Assembly: GCA_949316235.1 (NCBI GenBank)
Contig: OX438755.1
Location: 17,746,151-17,810,150 of the forward strand
DNA: 64,000 bases
Direction: 5' to 3'
Source of the DNA: Oegoconia quadripuncta
Taxonomy: Eukaryota; Arthropoda; Insecta; Lepidoptera; Autostichidae
Positions 41,239 through 53,431 of this stretch are shown here, in pieces. Numbering within the stretch: position 1 is the stretch's first letter; every line of letters starts with the position of its first letter. Both the position numbers and the translations under genes were made by a program. The notes beneath the pieces were generated by a model that saw nothing but the letters and a program-made list of their open reading frames with translations, did not search any database and was not told the origin of the DNA.

Positions 41239-41794
41239 TTTAAGAATCACCAATCTTCAATTTAAGAACTATACACCGGAGTAATGATCACGTCTGTTTT
41301 CCGCTTTAGATTGTCAAGTATTCTTATTCCCTTCCCTTCGTTTACATAGTTACTAGGAACTCCTCTATTAAGTTTTTCTAGTACTGAAAATTATATCATA
41401 ATAATACAATTAAATTAGCATTAAAATGTTGTTTTTATGAGTTTAAAAATAAAAATGTTATTGCTTCATTTCGTTACATAAACATTGTCTAAAGTAAACG
41501 TACGTTACGTTTATTTAAAATATAATTTACTTCTACAGCCACAGACATATAATATTATAGCGTTGCAAATAATAAAATAGCAGTGTAGTAATGTTATTAT
41601 ATATTTTTATATCTACCATATTATGATTATACATTTATACATTTACCATATACTGGATAATAAATAAATAGGGCATACTAGGTAAGTGAAATAAATGTAT
41701 TGGCATAGGAAATTATTTTTTTTTCAAAACCATCATCGACACATGCGCCTCCCGGAGATTGATATGCGACTGGCGGGATTCCTAGGGTTCCTAT
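41239..41794. other. No gene recognised
   Basis: AT-rich; nothing recognised. Confidence 0.5.
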
Positions 41795-42115
41795 GATGCG
41801 AATTTTTTTTTTTTTTTTATATGAGAGGGCGGCAAACGAGCATGCGGGTCACCTGATGGAAAGCAATCACCGCCGCCCATGGACACTCGCAACACCAAAA
41901 AGGTCACAGATGCGTTGCCGGCCTTTGAGGAAGGTGTAGGCTCGTTTCTTGAAGGTTCCAATGTCGTACTCGTTCGGGGATACCGCTGCCGGAAGTCCGT
42001 TCCACAGGGTGGTCGTACGTGGTAAGAAGTTTCTTGAGAAACGTACAGTGGTAGACTTCCACTCATCCAGGTGTTGTGGATGGAGATTTAATTTTCGGCG
42101 AGAAGGGAGAAGTGT
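41795..42115 (-). pseudogene. CR1/Jockey-like LINE, ORF2 C-terminus
   Basis: An open minus-strand frame reads [20 protein letters not shown], then [20 protein letters not shown] and [20 protein letters not shown], ending RR-stop. This WNxLPAxVFP...YDxGxFKxR...FLKGRQR ordering is the usual tail of these LINE proteins, beyond the reverse transcriptase. The 3' UTR (CATCAGGTGACCCGCATGCT) and an A17 tail follow at 41805-41830. No stops in about 65 codons. A shorter sister lies at 53702-53840. Confidence 0.65.
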
Positions 42116-42414
42116 TGGAACTCATATTTTCTCAAAGTTTTTAAATTTATTTATTTTAATGACGTTATTATGTGCAATAGACTACATGCGCGACCGTCAA
42201 ATGCCACAACATTTTATTATATTTTATGGTTCTGATGAAAAAAAAGTAAAGTACATATATGCCAATAACTTCTATTTCACTTACCTAATGTGCCCTATTT
42301 TTTTCCTTACGGCAAAAAAACTCGTCCGGTATATATTTACTTAGGTTAAGCTACCTTTATATGGATTTTATTACTGTACTGCATGAGATGTTTAATTTAT
42401 GTGTGTGTATTTAT

Positions 42415-42560
42415 TTATTTTAACACATTATTGCATATAAGTTTACACACCAACATTGAACAAACATAGGACAGAAATTACAATACGCAATAGGCGAGCT
42501 TATTAGGCTGTAAGAGATTTCTTCCAGGAAAAGCCTCGTAAGGAAAACTTTTAAAGATTT
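42415..42560 (-). mobile_element. LINE 3' tail, related to family K
   Basis: Minus strand: CTTTTCCTGGAAGAAATCTC and then TTATATGCAATAATGTG with an AATAAATA end. Confidence 0.4.
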
Positions 42561-43137
42561 TTATTGCAAACAAAGAGCGATACTTACGTTTTCATTTATA
42601 ATTTTTGTAAGCTTCGTGTATTCGCATGTTATTGTCTGTAACTATGTCAGTTCAAAATTTGGAAGTCAAATTTTTAAAAAGAAAATTTTAAAAAACTCTC
42701 AATTTCCTTTTTACTCAAGGACCTGAATTTTTTTTATTTTAGTAATAAATTAGTAAGGCTAACGAATATTGGTAACGCTTTAGCTGAACCCTCGGTATTG
42801 GTTAGTTGATAAGAATACATGTATTGAACAATAACAAGCTCCAATCGTAACTTCGAGAATGAAACATTTGTAATAATTTTTCTTCGTAAGTAGGACAATA
42901 TAAAATGCCATAAACAATTCAACAATCATTCCTTTAGTTAAGTATCATTACATTATAATGCCACTATTTCCAAATGGTTGAAAACACATCAATGAAGCAC
43001 CAGTTGGTAAACGTTTGATTGTTGAAATATGAACCAAAAAAAAAACTCTTTGGTTGGATGTCATTTATAATCAATTTTATCGTATACTAAAAGGTTTCCC
43101 AAATGGGGTGGTCAGAGTATCCCAAACATTAGTGTTT
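42561..43137. other. No gene; one short motif copy
   Basis: Contains the ~35-bp motif on the minus strand at 43088-43128 (TTTGGGATACTCTGACCACC). Confidence 0.45.
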
Positions 43138-43219
43138 AAATAAATAAATATCCATAGACATACACACAGCGCCATCTAGTTCCACAGTAAGCAACTATAG
43201 GCTTGTGTTGTGGATACCA
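43138..43219 (-). mobile_element. SINE-C 3' fragment
   Basis: ACACAGCGCCATCTAGTTCC and GGCTTGTGTTGTGGATACCA on the plus strand. Confidence 0.65.
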
Positions 43220-43754
43220 GTTAAATGTTCCAAACGTTAAGCAAAACGCGCAAATCATTAGTTGTTTTTCGATGGAATGTCCTCTCTAAAAAACTCGACG
43301 AGTTAGTCATTCAGAGTTTATTTTACAATACAGCATCTGCTCCACTCATCTACGTGTATAATAACATGTGAACCTACAGTTACGTTGACCCACTTTCAAA
43401 TACGCCCTTTTGTACCACATGAATTGTAATAAATTAATTTAAAGTGGATTAAACGCCCCACTGATATGTTACAAGCGCGTTTTACGCCAAACTCGCATAT
43501 TAGGCTCAAGTCGGCAGATTGTAAATTCTGTTACATCTGCGTATACGTTTATTTAGATACTTCCAGCTTTGTTTTGACACAGAGATCCTGGCGGATGGCT
43601 GGGATTATCGTTATTTATATTCATTGTGCTATAAGGAATTTATCGTAGGCTGTAAAGACGTTATTGCCTACGCCTACGATATTTTGCTAGATTGGTAAAT
43701 TATCTATGTGGTTTGCCTGCCAGCTCTGTTTCAATGGTGTTTCCGCGTCACATG
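43220..43754. other. No gene recognised
   Basis: Nothing recognised. Confidence 0.5.
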
Positions 43755-43940
43755 CGTGATGTTAAGTGAAGATGAGGTCGAAGGTGGAAGCGTACTGACC
43801 CGGAAACCCAATCTTATGTCGGGGACTGGCTATCTTATCTCTGCCAAACGAAACACAACAAAATTATTCCCATCGTTTGGCGGCAGACTTAGATAAGATG
43901 GTAGTAGCTAGCCAGGCGGACATTTTTAAAATGCCCTACT
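43755..43940 (-). mobile_element. SINE-A middle and tail
   Basis: GATGTTAAGTGAAGATGAGG, GGACTGGCTATCTTATCTCT, GCTAGCCAGGCGGACATTTT; the head is missing. Confidence 0.7.
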
Positions 43941-43944
43941 TCTT

Positions 43945-44090
43945 CGAAATAGTTTAACCGATTTTCATTAAACATTGCAAGGAACCTGTCCCCTTGTTTA
44001 GTATTAATGAGATAGAGACACGAGGCCCGCACAAAGACTGGACACACACACACACACGCTATAATATTAGTATGGATATTACTCTAGAAG
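43945..44090. repeat. Interspersed repeat H, copy 1
   Basis: TTCATTAAACATTGCAAGGA, ACCTGTCCCCTTGTTTAGTA, GAGGCCCGCACAAAGACTGG, then (CA)n and ATAATATTAGTATGG. Copy 2 at 54613-54750 keeps the same order. Confidence 0.6.
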
Positions 44091-44734
44091 TGTGTACGAG
44101 TATTATGTGATGAATTTCTACTTGTTTTTACAAGTTTATATTTAACTTGAAAAATGGTTTGCAAATTTTGAAGCGGATAACTTGTTTACTTACTTACATA
44201 CCCACGAACGTATATAAATGAGCTGAAATTTGGCATTGGCATGTATGTAAGTTCGGTAACAATGCAATAATATGGTACCATGAAGCTGATCTGATGATGG
44301 AGCCGGGATGTAGGGACTGGAACTCCCTGATGACAAATGGCAAGATAGTCACATTTGGGTTAGTTAGTTTTGTTGCCATGAGCATTTTCTAATGATGGAG
44401 CCAGAAGATTGCCACTGGAATTCCTTCATGGGCGGATATATGTGATAAACATGATGGAGTATTAAAAGCTTATTTTTAAAGTATTTTTAATGTAGAACTA
44501 ATTTAAATTGGCAACTTAGTCTAGTCCATCGTTTTACGTCGGGAATTAAAAATGCAATGCGGTATCAGAGATTCGACATTAGATTTAGAGAGGGAACCCT
44601 CATGTTGCTGTCTATCATATGACAATTTGCCATCCCTACTCATCCCATCGGAACAGACCCAGTTTGGCAGAATGTCCGTCAAACGGTTAATAAAGCCGGC
44701 AAAAAGGTGTCCAAAAAGTCTCGATACATTGCGT
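44091..44734. other. No gene; repeated phrase
   Basis: TGATGATGGAGCCGGGATG near 44293 and TAATGATGGAGCCAGAAG near 44389 are diverged direct copies about 95 bp apart. Otherwise nothing. Confidence 0.4.
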
Positions 44735-44850
44735 CGTCATATCAATTATTTATTTATTCTCTTTTTGGAGAACAATCAACATGTATTAAGTATGAGGTAA
44801 TGTTCAGCAGTGGACGTCCTGTTGCTGATATTATGATGAGATTGAATATA
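44735..44850 (+). repeat. LINE-like 3' repeat, copy 2
   Basis: Inverse of 41065-41168; see there. Confidence 0.5.
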
Positions 44851-45904
44851 TGGGTCTTTACCTGTGAAATTGGAGATTTTTCTTCGTTAATCATATGTAC
44901 CAATTCCTGCGATTTTCAAAGCTATAGCAAAATTTTTTTTTATTTGGAAAATGGAATATTATTTCAAGGTTTCACATGAAATATTTTTTAATTTCTGGGC
45001 TAAATCACATAATATAAAAAAATTGAACAGAACTATGTTTATGTGCTTCCCATAATCATTTCTTAGATTCGCTGAAACTTTTATAAAGCGGTTAGTTTTA
45101 AAAATTAACGCTGCCTATACTTAACTTAATGTTATCCGATAATACACACAAAGTTTAGCAAAATTTGGATTTGCAGTTCCCAAAAAAAAATCAAAAATGT
45201 TTGTATGGAGAAAACAGTCTTAATGAAATTCTTCATACAAAACGCCAAATTCATAAAATACATACTTTTTCCAATATCTTCTATTTCACTTATCTATGTA
45301 TGTGGTACGCCCTATTTCTTTCCTTATGGTAAAAAAACTCATTGGGTATACCAGTAATATTTCAAATAGTTTCATTTATTTTGAGGTAAATGAAAAACAA
45401 ACAAAATAGGTACCAGACTACGATTACACAGACCCATTTTCTTTGATGTCTCAAAGTTGTAATTACATAATGACTACAACACTGATACCGTGTATCCTCT
45501 TCGGCATCGTCACTTTTCAACAAGCGATAAAAAACTAATCCTGGGACAACTCTACAACTAACCTGTACTAAAACTGCGTTCGTTTTACCCGGTAACTACG
45601 TAAACTGTTCTATTATTCTTTTGTCATTATAATTGGACCGGCGGACGGTAGCCCCATCGATTTTCTTTTCAGCGAAGGCAAGGAAATTCCTTATTCATTT
45701 CCCTGTCGACAGTGTCTCCCTTTATTAATGGCCATTTTCTATCGAGAGGGCTTAATGGAGCGAAATTTTATTAAGTTTCACGGCGGTATGTTTATACTCT
45801 TTACTTTATGGAGGTGATTAAATTCTTTTTTTTTGCATAATGTACAACGGTTAGTGGCGGGAACCAATCAGAGAGATTTGTCAGTAATGAAGAGCGTGAA
45901 CATT
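44851..45904. other. No gene recognised
   Basis: AT-rich; nothing recognised. Confidence 0.5.
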
Positions 45905-46060
45905 AACTTTCATCATGGGAAATCATCTTATATCACCACAGGACATCCACTCTTTGCACATAGACCCCCCAAATTTCCCCATCGACCGGTTGGAAGCAAC
46001 CTACAACCAGCGACTTCCGGCGATTTCTATCAGACCATTCACCATAGACGACCTTTGAGC
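45905..46060 (-). pseudogene. RTE-like LINE 3' end
   Basis: Minus strand: GAAATCGCCGGAAGTCGCTG, AACCGGTCGATGGGGAAATT, GTGGATGTCCTGTGGTGATA. This is the usual end of an RTE-type element; 5'-truncated. Confidence 0.45.
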
Positions 46061-46395
46061 TTGTCTCTAGTCTAGAACTTAATGCCTCAACGGCAATCAG
46101 TCTTAGATTATGTAGGTGCCTTACGTTCTTCTACTCCGAGATCCACGCGGACAAAGTCGCGAGCAGAAAGCTAGTATATTAATAGAGATACGCCAACATT
46201 CAATTGTTTTAATGATTTTGTCGTCCTGGAGGAACTTAATACGGAATGTCGTGGGACGATACCGTCTCAAAGTCTGTTATGATATTCCGTTTGAATACCA
46301 AGATATAATATGTTGCTGGCTGCAGAATACTACCGACATCACTCCCTAGAGAGACGCTTCACTTGGCTCTCCCCATGGAAATCCTGTTTTGCATT

Positions 46396-46615
46396 TTATA
46401 ACACACGACCTGCATATCTTTTCAAAAACTTTCTCGGGTCTGGGTAATTTTGTAAATGTCTCCAGATGCCTTTACCTGGTTTAGTAGTACAAGGCTTATG
46501 GGGCCAGCTCTCCAGCAAGTATATTCCTAGCTGTATTGCATCCAGAGGCTTATGTTCACACTGCTGGGGTATAGCCATAGGCCGTAATCTACAATCCTCC
46601 CCAATATATTTGGTG
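46396..46615 (-). other. Protein-like open frame, unassigned
   Basis: The minus-strand frame from about 46615 to the TAA at 46396 reads SVVYKSTKYIGEDCRLRPMA, IPQQCEHKPLDAIQLGIYLL, ESWPHKPCTTKPGKGIWRHL, QNYPDPRKFLKRYAGRVL. A stop precedes it. The composition looks like a real, compact protein segment with tryptophans and cysteines, unlike the surrounding repeats. I do not recognise the family. It may be the last exon of a gene on the minus strand, an element ORF, or chance. Confidence 0.25.
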
Positions 46616-47655
46616 GACTTATAGACTACTGACTATCTAACGTCTTTTCAAGCCGCTCGTGTAGTTCACCGACTTGTCTTAAGTATTTATTAGTCTAGGG
46701 TAGGACTGCCATCTGTCGGGGATTGCCGAAATTTGTTATACTTTTTGAATTTAAGAATCAGGATAGTCTGGAGCATAGGTCCCGGATTCAGCATGCGATA
46801 CGTACTACTAGAGGAGTTACTCAGGGCAAGTGTGAAATATTGAGAACGAAATAATAAAAATACTACTGACCTGAGATAAGAAAGTAATAAAAATTGCTTT
46901 TCGAATGGATACAAAATAATTCTACCACAGGACTACTATAACATTTATGTTATAAATGCTGTAAAACTATTATTGATGGTAACACACACACTGACACTTG
47001 TTCTCCACAGGCAAACCAATTAATTGGTTTTGTACAATTGAAATTCATACCATTATTGTGTTTCGGGAATTAATTATTTTTGTATTCTATTTTATTCAAG
47101 ATGATAGACAAGTTTGTAGGGCTCTATTCGTCGACATCGTCAATGATTGCGTTCTGAGGTGTGATTGGTTGGCTCATCGCTCGCTCATCAATTTACGGTT
47201 TGTCATTGGCCGATGGTATCCCAAGTTACATAATTTTAGGGCAGTCTTGTTGCCGACCAACAAGTTTATTCATGTGCCTAAAAAGTTTCAACGCGAATCA
47301 TGGTGAAGTTTTTTTGCTTCACTTCACGACCCTTTTAATAAAATATGCATTATGGTAATAGAGCAATTGTTAAATGAACGGTTATTACTACTTCGACAAC
47401 TCATAAGCGTAAGCGATTTATTCATTTATACCACACAAAGCCAACGTACATTGTAAAAAGTACAAAGTACTTACGAGGTTTCAAATTAGGTAATGAGATA
47501 TTAATCAACTTATAAATTCTCCGTCATCTAATAAATCAGACAAATTATTACCGATTTCTAAATGTTTCCCAATAAGTTAAAGCATAAACATGGATAACAC
47601 TGGTTTTACGAATTAAAAGGAACCATACCAACTGGTAACAAATTGTGGTAACCGA
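46616..47655. other. No gene recognised
   Basis: The open frame 46998-47306 has no family motif. The last 30 bases form half of a direct repeat flanking the Harbinger element. Confidence 0.4.
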
Positions 47656-48300
47656 TCAGCAGGCGTACCACGTAAGAAATGTTTAAGGTTCAACCTTAAA
47701 GTTTAAGGTTTAGCTCGCTTGCGGTCGACCGCAAATTTGGTACCACGTAAGCTCCTAGAAGTAAATTAAGGTTTATCGAGTTACCATTCGAAAAAAATAC
47801 AAATGAACCAACTTCTAAACGACGTATCAATAAGTGTATTATTTATAAACGACTGTATACAAGTCATTGATAATCCAAAAATATATATTTCTTCCCAAAA
47901 GTATTATAACATTAAAAAAAACACGAAATACGTTATAGTAAAAAAAAAAAATTCTTAACTAGCAACACTCACATATTCAATACTCACAATTGTTCCTTTT
48001 TACGCAATAGTGTGGAGATACTTAATTTATATTTTATTTTATCAATTGAATTTAAAAAGCCAATTGTTAGATATCGACATTTCCTAAGTTGAAAATGAAA
48101 ATGTCGTATTAATTAGACTTGTTAAGTCAATAATTAGAATTTCATTTAACAATATTTTATTCACGTACGCGGAACGGAACGGATAATATTATTATTGTTT
48201 GTTGTAAAGTTTTTGGAGCGTTTGATAATTTAATACATTTTAGCTTACTTTGGACTTTGTTTATATATATATACATATAAACTATCATTTGGCGTTTGCA

Positions 48301-49302
48301 ATGGGTAAGTAAGAGTGTTTAAAGAATCATCGAAATAAACCAAACAACAAAATACTAAATAGTTAAACATTTATTTTTCAGCTACGCTCCATGTACCCCG
48401 TTTTCCTTGAGGCCCTAGGACACGAGTGTACGCTGCTCGGACGGGACGGGGAGACGTTACTCCCGTCTTACATTAACACCCCGACTTGGTCGCCGGCGCA
48501 TCCAATAACTCTGGGAAGACTTAGGAAGCGTGATGAATGCCCATTATGACGGGACAGTGATGTTTTTGCCATCGACTCGCTAAGAAGAAGAATGAAAACG
48601 GGAAGAGAGTAAGTAAAACGTAAAGGGTTAGTGCATGTGGTTACCGACGCGTTATAAGAATTGAACCAACCTCTAAAGGATAACACTTCATACCAAAAAC
48701 TTTTATAGATTATAAACAAACTCAGAATATTAGAGCAGACCGAACATAAGGCTTAAATAGTGTGACCACTTTTCATACAAAGTAATAAGCTGCATTTAGA
48801 GTTGACCTACATATAGAAATTGGTTATTTTGTCTGGTTTATTAGATTACTATTTTGTTTATATCTAATACCACATGAGTTTATTATTTGGATACAAGCAA
48901 TATGTTTATAACACACTAACCCTTATGTATAGGGATTATCACATTTGAGATAAATGTAGCAAACCTATGTATGAGAAATTATGTATGTGTATAATGAATG
49001 TATGGGAAAGAGGTTGACTTCTCTTTAATGATAGCATTCCTCCCACCCCCCTCAATTAACTTCTGAATTCCCAATATGGTTTTCAAGTTTATTATATCTT
49101 TTCTGTATTACAATGATTTGAAATGTAATCTTCAGCTATAAAGCGGCACCAGTGTGAGACTGGGGTGGATCATCTCTAAAAAGCTGTTATGATATCAAGG
49201 AGGGTTTACTCTACATCGTTGGGGATGGTTTTGGTGATTACTAACAGTCTACTTTTGATTTGCAGGGGCAGTGCTGACGAGGCCATCTACTTTTTTAATT
49301 AG
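48301..49302 (+). CDS. Small spliced gene inside the Harbinger element, product unknown
   Basis: Signals in order: ATGG at 48301-48304 followed by GTAAGT; TTTATTTTTCAG before 48382; an open stretch 48382-48608; donor GTAAGTA at 48609; TTTGATTTGCAG before 49266; stop TAG at 49300-49302; AATAAA at 49374. Joining exons 2 and 3 keeps frame: LRSMYPVFLEALGHECTLLG ... LRKRDECPL, one TGA (48547-48549), RDSDVFAIDSLRRRMKTGRE + GSADEAIYFFN-stop. The frame crossing two exons argues for a once-real gene. Problems: starting from the ATG at 48301 gives only ten codons (MATLHVPRFP), so either translation begins at the exon-2 ATG (48391) or an indel has occurred, and the TGA would truncate it at 52 codons. 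It does not look like the usual Myb/SANT second ORF of Harbinger, and I do not recognise it. It could be a pseudogene, an element gene or captured host exons. Confidence 0.45.
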
Positions 49303-50504
49303 TTTTAAGATATTTGTGTTATTTGATTAAGTATTTCTTAATTTGTAAATATCATATCATTTGTATTTTCTTAAATAAATTTACATATTATTTTTTTAGG
49401 CTGTGTATTTGATTTTATGTTCTTGAAAAAGGTCGGGTTTTCTTATGGTGCTTCTTTTTCCTGACCTTGTGATCCTTGAAGCATCATTATTTCACATGAG
49501 ACAAGTACTCAAAGTCTATACTTAAGTTCGACACTCACATAGTGTAAAATATATATAGTACATCTTCACCTGAAATAAGCTGCGATGGATTCTTATATGT
49601 ATATTCAATTATCAAAATACCACAATGTACATGTACAGGGTGGGTTTAACAATCCACAAGGTGAAAAAATATTAGTATATATCCATCATCTAAAAATATA
49701 GTGTAAAACTTTTTAATTAATAGACAATAGAATAGAAGATGGGAATATTTAGGAGATTAGGGTGAGAAGATTCTCTAGTAAAGTGACAGCTGTCTAAATT
49801 CACATACTCCTACAAACTCAACTTTACAGTTATGTGCCTTACGGCTGTTAGATATTTTTTTAGGGCCGACTTTTACATACAAGGATTATTGAAAAAAATA
49901 ATGTTTTTATACCAGGATAACATACTTTTTTTATTATTCAGATACATCCTAAACCAAAGGTAATACAATAACAAAATTAAATGTTTTATCAAATCATATT
50001 AACAAATTAAGAAAATACAAATTACATTACATCAATTACAAATGTATCTACCTACACAGCATAATATTTACAAATACCAATTATATTGATAAATAATTGA
50101 AGTAGCTTAAACTCATAATGAAATATGTAGCTTCTCTGCCAGAGCGCTGTCCCTGAAAATCAAAAATAGGTCATTAATAATGTGAATAACAAATAAAAGC
50201 ATAACTATTTCAATCGAAATACTCAGCTTTTCACTGGTGAAGGTGGTTCTAGGACAGCATATAGTTTCAAGCATCCTGTGTGGCCTCTACACTCGACATT
50301 GGCTGCTGCTGGAAGTAAATAAATAAATATAAAAGTTGCAATGTTATGTTCATAAATAAAGCCAGTTTTAATCTGATTTAGGTACTTATGTACTTTTTTC
50401 GCATCTATGCCTTTTGTATTCTTTCAAGATATCATAGCAGTATTAATTAGTATGGCTTACCTGCTGCTTAATTTCACTCTTGCCATATTCTGTTCACCAA
50501 GAAT

Positions 50505-50782
50505 TCTCTTATAGCACTTCCTCATGGAAGTTAGCTCATGCTAACTGACGATTTGTGGTGGGGTCTGCTTGTATCACTGCTTCATGTTCATTGTATGTTC
50601 TGAGGATCTGCAATTCATGATCACGCTGTTCCTCATCATATAATTCTGGAACAGATAATCAAGCAGCGTTGGTAATATTGTATAATATAACACAAGCATG
50701 GGTGATCATGCCAGCAGTGATAGGATCATAGTGAAGCACACGATGATGTAATAAGCATCACCAGTGTGCTTTGAGAACGCCA
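50505..50782 (-). pseudogene. Harbinger transposase, C-terminal part
   Basis: The minus-strand frame reads GVLKAHW-stop-CLLHHRVLHYDPITAGMI, THACVILYNITNAA-stop-LSVPELYDEEQRDHEL. The pattern (F)GxLKxRWRxLxxxRxLxYxPxxAxxIxxACxVLHN is the conserved end of HARBI1-type DDE transposases. Three in-frame stops are visible in about 90 codons. Confidence 0.65.
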
Positions 50783-50863
50783 ATAACAATAAAAATGACT
50801 TCCAAAATACCTATATCTATTGTCTAAATGTATTTCACTCACCTAAAAACCAGACAGACTTTG

Positions 50864-51052
50864 ACTACTACAACTGTTCCATATAGTGTCTAAGTGGATG
50901 ATGTCCCCAAATAAAGAATCATGTCTATCGTGACACGTTCTAAGGTGCCTCCGGAGTTCCTGGCGTTGAAGACCATCATAGGCTTCTGCCGATTCTAACT
51001 CATTTAGAAAGAATCCCAGTCGTGCCATTTCGTACAACTTAAGAAAATACAC
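50864..51052 (-). pseudogene. Harbinger transposase, N-terminal part
   Basis: MARLGFFLNELESAEAYDGLQRQELRRHLRTCHDRHDSLFGDIIHL resembles the N-terminus of HARBI1-type transposases. The exon ends TTTTTAG directly before GTGAGTG, a good donor, but with an in-frame stop. Only about 80 bp separate it from the C-terminal remnant, so the catalytic DDE core is deleted. Confidence 0.5.
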
Positions 51053-51341
51053 TTCACTCAGATTTTCACTTTACATGCACTTAATTGTATTGGATCACGT
51101 TTCTATACTTTATGTCGAAGCTAACAACACGAAATTTCAAGTTTTTTGGCTATATTATCAACAAACACACGTAGGAAAACTTCGCGGCTCGAGTTGTCAA
51201 TGTCAAAATTTTTAGGTTAGAAGATAAACTGCAAACCGAGTTCAACCGCAAAAAATATGCAGTTTATGTCACGTGACCGTAGTTGAACGTCAAAACTTTG
51301 CGGTTGAACCTTAAACGCTTCTTACGTGGTACGCCTGCTGA

Positions 51342-52689
51342 GATTTGGTCACAGATTGTGGTGACCGATCTGAGAAAGGCGAAATGGCCTGTGAACGCAG
51401 GTCAGTCGCTGTAGCGATAACCTGGTGAAGTGGGGCTTCGTAAACCAGTCACAAAATACTGCGATCGTGGAGCCCCATCTCAAAACATAGCACACTTGCT
51501 CCGTTGTCCACGGTACCCCTCCACCTGTACTAGAGAGGACCCTTGAGTGGCTTCAGACAACGTCGACACCGTTTCCAAGTTTCTAACCTGGGTGTGTGGG
51601 GACTTTTAAATGAAGCACGCCAGATTAGCACGAAATAATATCTTCATATAATTTTCACAAGGTGGGTAGTTGAGAGGCCCGTCTAGATTCACATCCGCAG
51701 TTCAGAAAGCCTTTCCCTGGCCACTTTTTTTTTTTTTTTTAATAATATGCAGTACAATTTTCCATATCCACATAACACCTAATGAATGAATAGTAACAGC
51801 GCTACTACGTTACAAGTTTCAGAAACATGATATAATTGGACTCATTAACATGAAGAATCTTCAAGCCGCCTTACGCAGATGGGCTTACGGTTTTCATCCT
51901 AAATCCTGGGACCGACTGTCTAAAGTGCCCTTTGAAGCACTAAAATGCTCGTATGAAAATCTCACTAGTCGTCATCCATATACAAAGACTGACAGCATTA
52001 GACGTTGCTTAACTTCGTTAATGAATAACGAATACGACTGCGCCACAAGTGGGTACCATATACTTTAATACAAAATTAACGGTAGTGCTGCTACAAATAA
52101 GAATAGTTTATTTGCAGAACTTCGTTCACAAGGTCACAAATTCACTTGAGGACTTTATATTCTATTAGCGATGCGGCATGCAAAAATTTTTTAGTCAATC
52201 TACTATCTAATTAAGTATTATTATTGATATAATTTCTTTGATCCATCAAAATGTCAAAAAGAATTATTTCATTAAAAAAATATATCACTTTCATATGTGT
52301 ACCTGTATATATACCTAGGTATGTATACAAAGAGTGCTACGCCATGTATAACCCTGACGGGTACACACCCTTAAGTCTCCTGTGACTTGTGCCGTCGTCT
52401 AAAACTGGGCTTCTGGGAACAATGTGATGTCATGCGCAAATTAATATTAGTAATTCAGAACCGCTGGCGTGCACCACAATTTGTTAGTTGTTGGTTTCGA
52501 TGGTGTATACCTACCTACATTTGCGTCATAATCAGTCCATAAATATGGTAGCCTGTGCGAGTAGCTGGAAACCAGGTGGCTACTGTTACATCAACAGGCC
52601 GGTGTCTCCTCTAGGAGATCGTATGAGCCATTGGTGGATATATCATTATCACGAGATCTGTATCAAGTCAGTCACTATCCTAGAGAATA
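51342..52689. other. No gene recognised
   Basis: GATTGTGGTGACCGATCTGA at 51354 echoes the left flank of the Harbinger element. A T-run is at 51727-51741. The open frame 51850-52068 has no motif I can support. Confidence 0.45.
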
Positions 52690-52750
52690 TTTTTTTTTGC
52701 ACATACACACAGCGCCATCTAGTTCCACACTAAGCAACTAGGCTTGTATT
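52690..52750 (-). mobile_element. SINE-C 3' fragment next to (TAA)n
   Basis: CACACAGCGCCATCTAGTTC and TAAGCAACTAGGCTTGTATT. Confidence 0.55.
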
Positions 52751-53034
52751 ATAATAATAATAATAATAAAAATAGTTTATTTTCTCACCACAAATGACGC
52801 TTTACAAAGTGATTTTAGGACTAGGTAATACATAGAACTCATTTGTGGGAAGACTGGTGCCTGAAAAGGAAGAACCAGAATTACAGGTCACCAGGCCCCC
52901 CAGCTATGGACATAGTGTATTAGAGCAGAGATATGGTGATTGAGGAAGAAATACTTAAGGAAAGATACAAGCGAGAAGGAAATCACGAAACATAAGACCT
53001 GGTTCTTGGAGTGGAGTTGTAGTGTTGTGCACTG

Positions 53035-53110
53035 TTTTTAACCCCCGACGAAAAACCACGGGTGTTATGTGTTTGTTGGCGTTATATGTGTATGTATGTC
53101 CAGTCTCTGT
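53035..53110 (+). repeat. Interspersed repeat E
   Basis: TTTTTAACCCCCGACGAAAA, CCACGGGTGTTATGTGTTTG. Confidence 0.45.
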
Positions 53111-53146
53111 CCGCAAGCAATAAGCGGTCCAGTTGGAATGATTATA

Positions 53147-53342
53147 GATACCAGATGGTTGATAAACTACACAAATACATTTGTTTTTCTTGTAAATAAA
53201 TACATATCTAAATGAAAAACATCCATAACTCGGGAACACATGTCTGTATTCATCATACAAACGTATGCCCCTAGCGGGATTCGAACCCGCGACCATTTGG
53301 TATAGCAGCAGAGTTTCTAACCACTACACCAAACAGGTCGTC
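53147..53342 (-). mobile_element. SINE-C, 5' three quarters
   Basis: Minus strand: GACGACCTGTTTGGTGTAGT, GGTCGCGGGTTCGAATCCCG, central domain, ATCAACCATCTGGTATC. The 3' (ATTT)n end is lost. Confidence 0.8.
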
Positions 53343-53431
53343 AATATATACACACCACAATTAAGATTTAGTAGTAAAATTCAATTGAAGGCACCCGTTA
53401 TGCTAAGTCGGTGGCACACTGGGGTGGCTTC

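Larger units (their letters stand above)
47656..51341. mobile_element. PIF/Harbinger-type DNA transposon, decayed, 3.7 kb
   Basis: TIRs of about 38 bp: left from 47658 (AGCAGGCGTACCACGTAAGA), right inverted ending at 51339, with two mismatches near the inner part. The terminal word TACCACGTAAG recurs at 47742. Transposase remnants sit on the minus strand at the right and a separate spliced-looking gene on the plus strand at the left. Two divergent genes are usual for Harbinger. I could not confirm the expected three-base target duplication. Confidence 0.7.

Noticed and set aside
51850..52068. 72-codon plus-strand frame with ATG
   Set aside because: No motif, no flanking gene signals, and the length is expected by chance in 64 kb.
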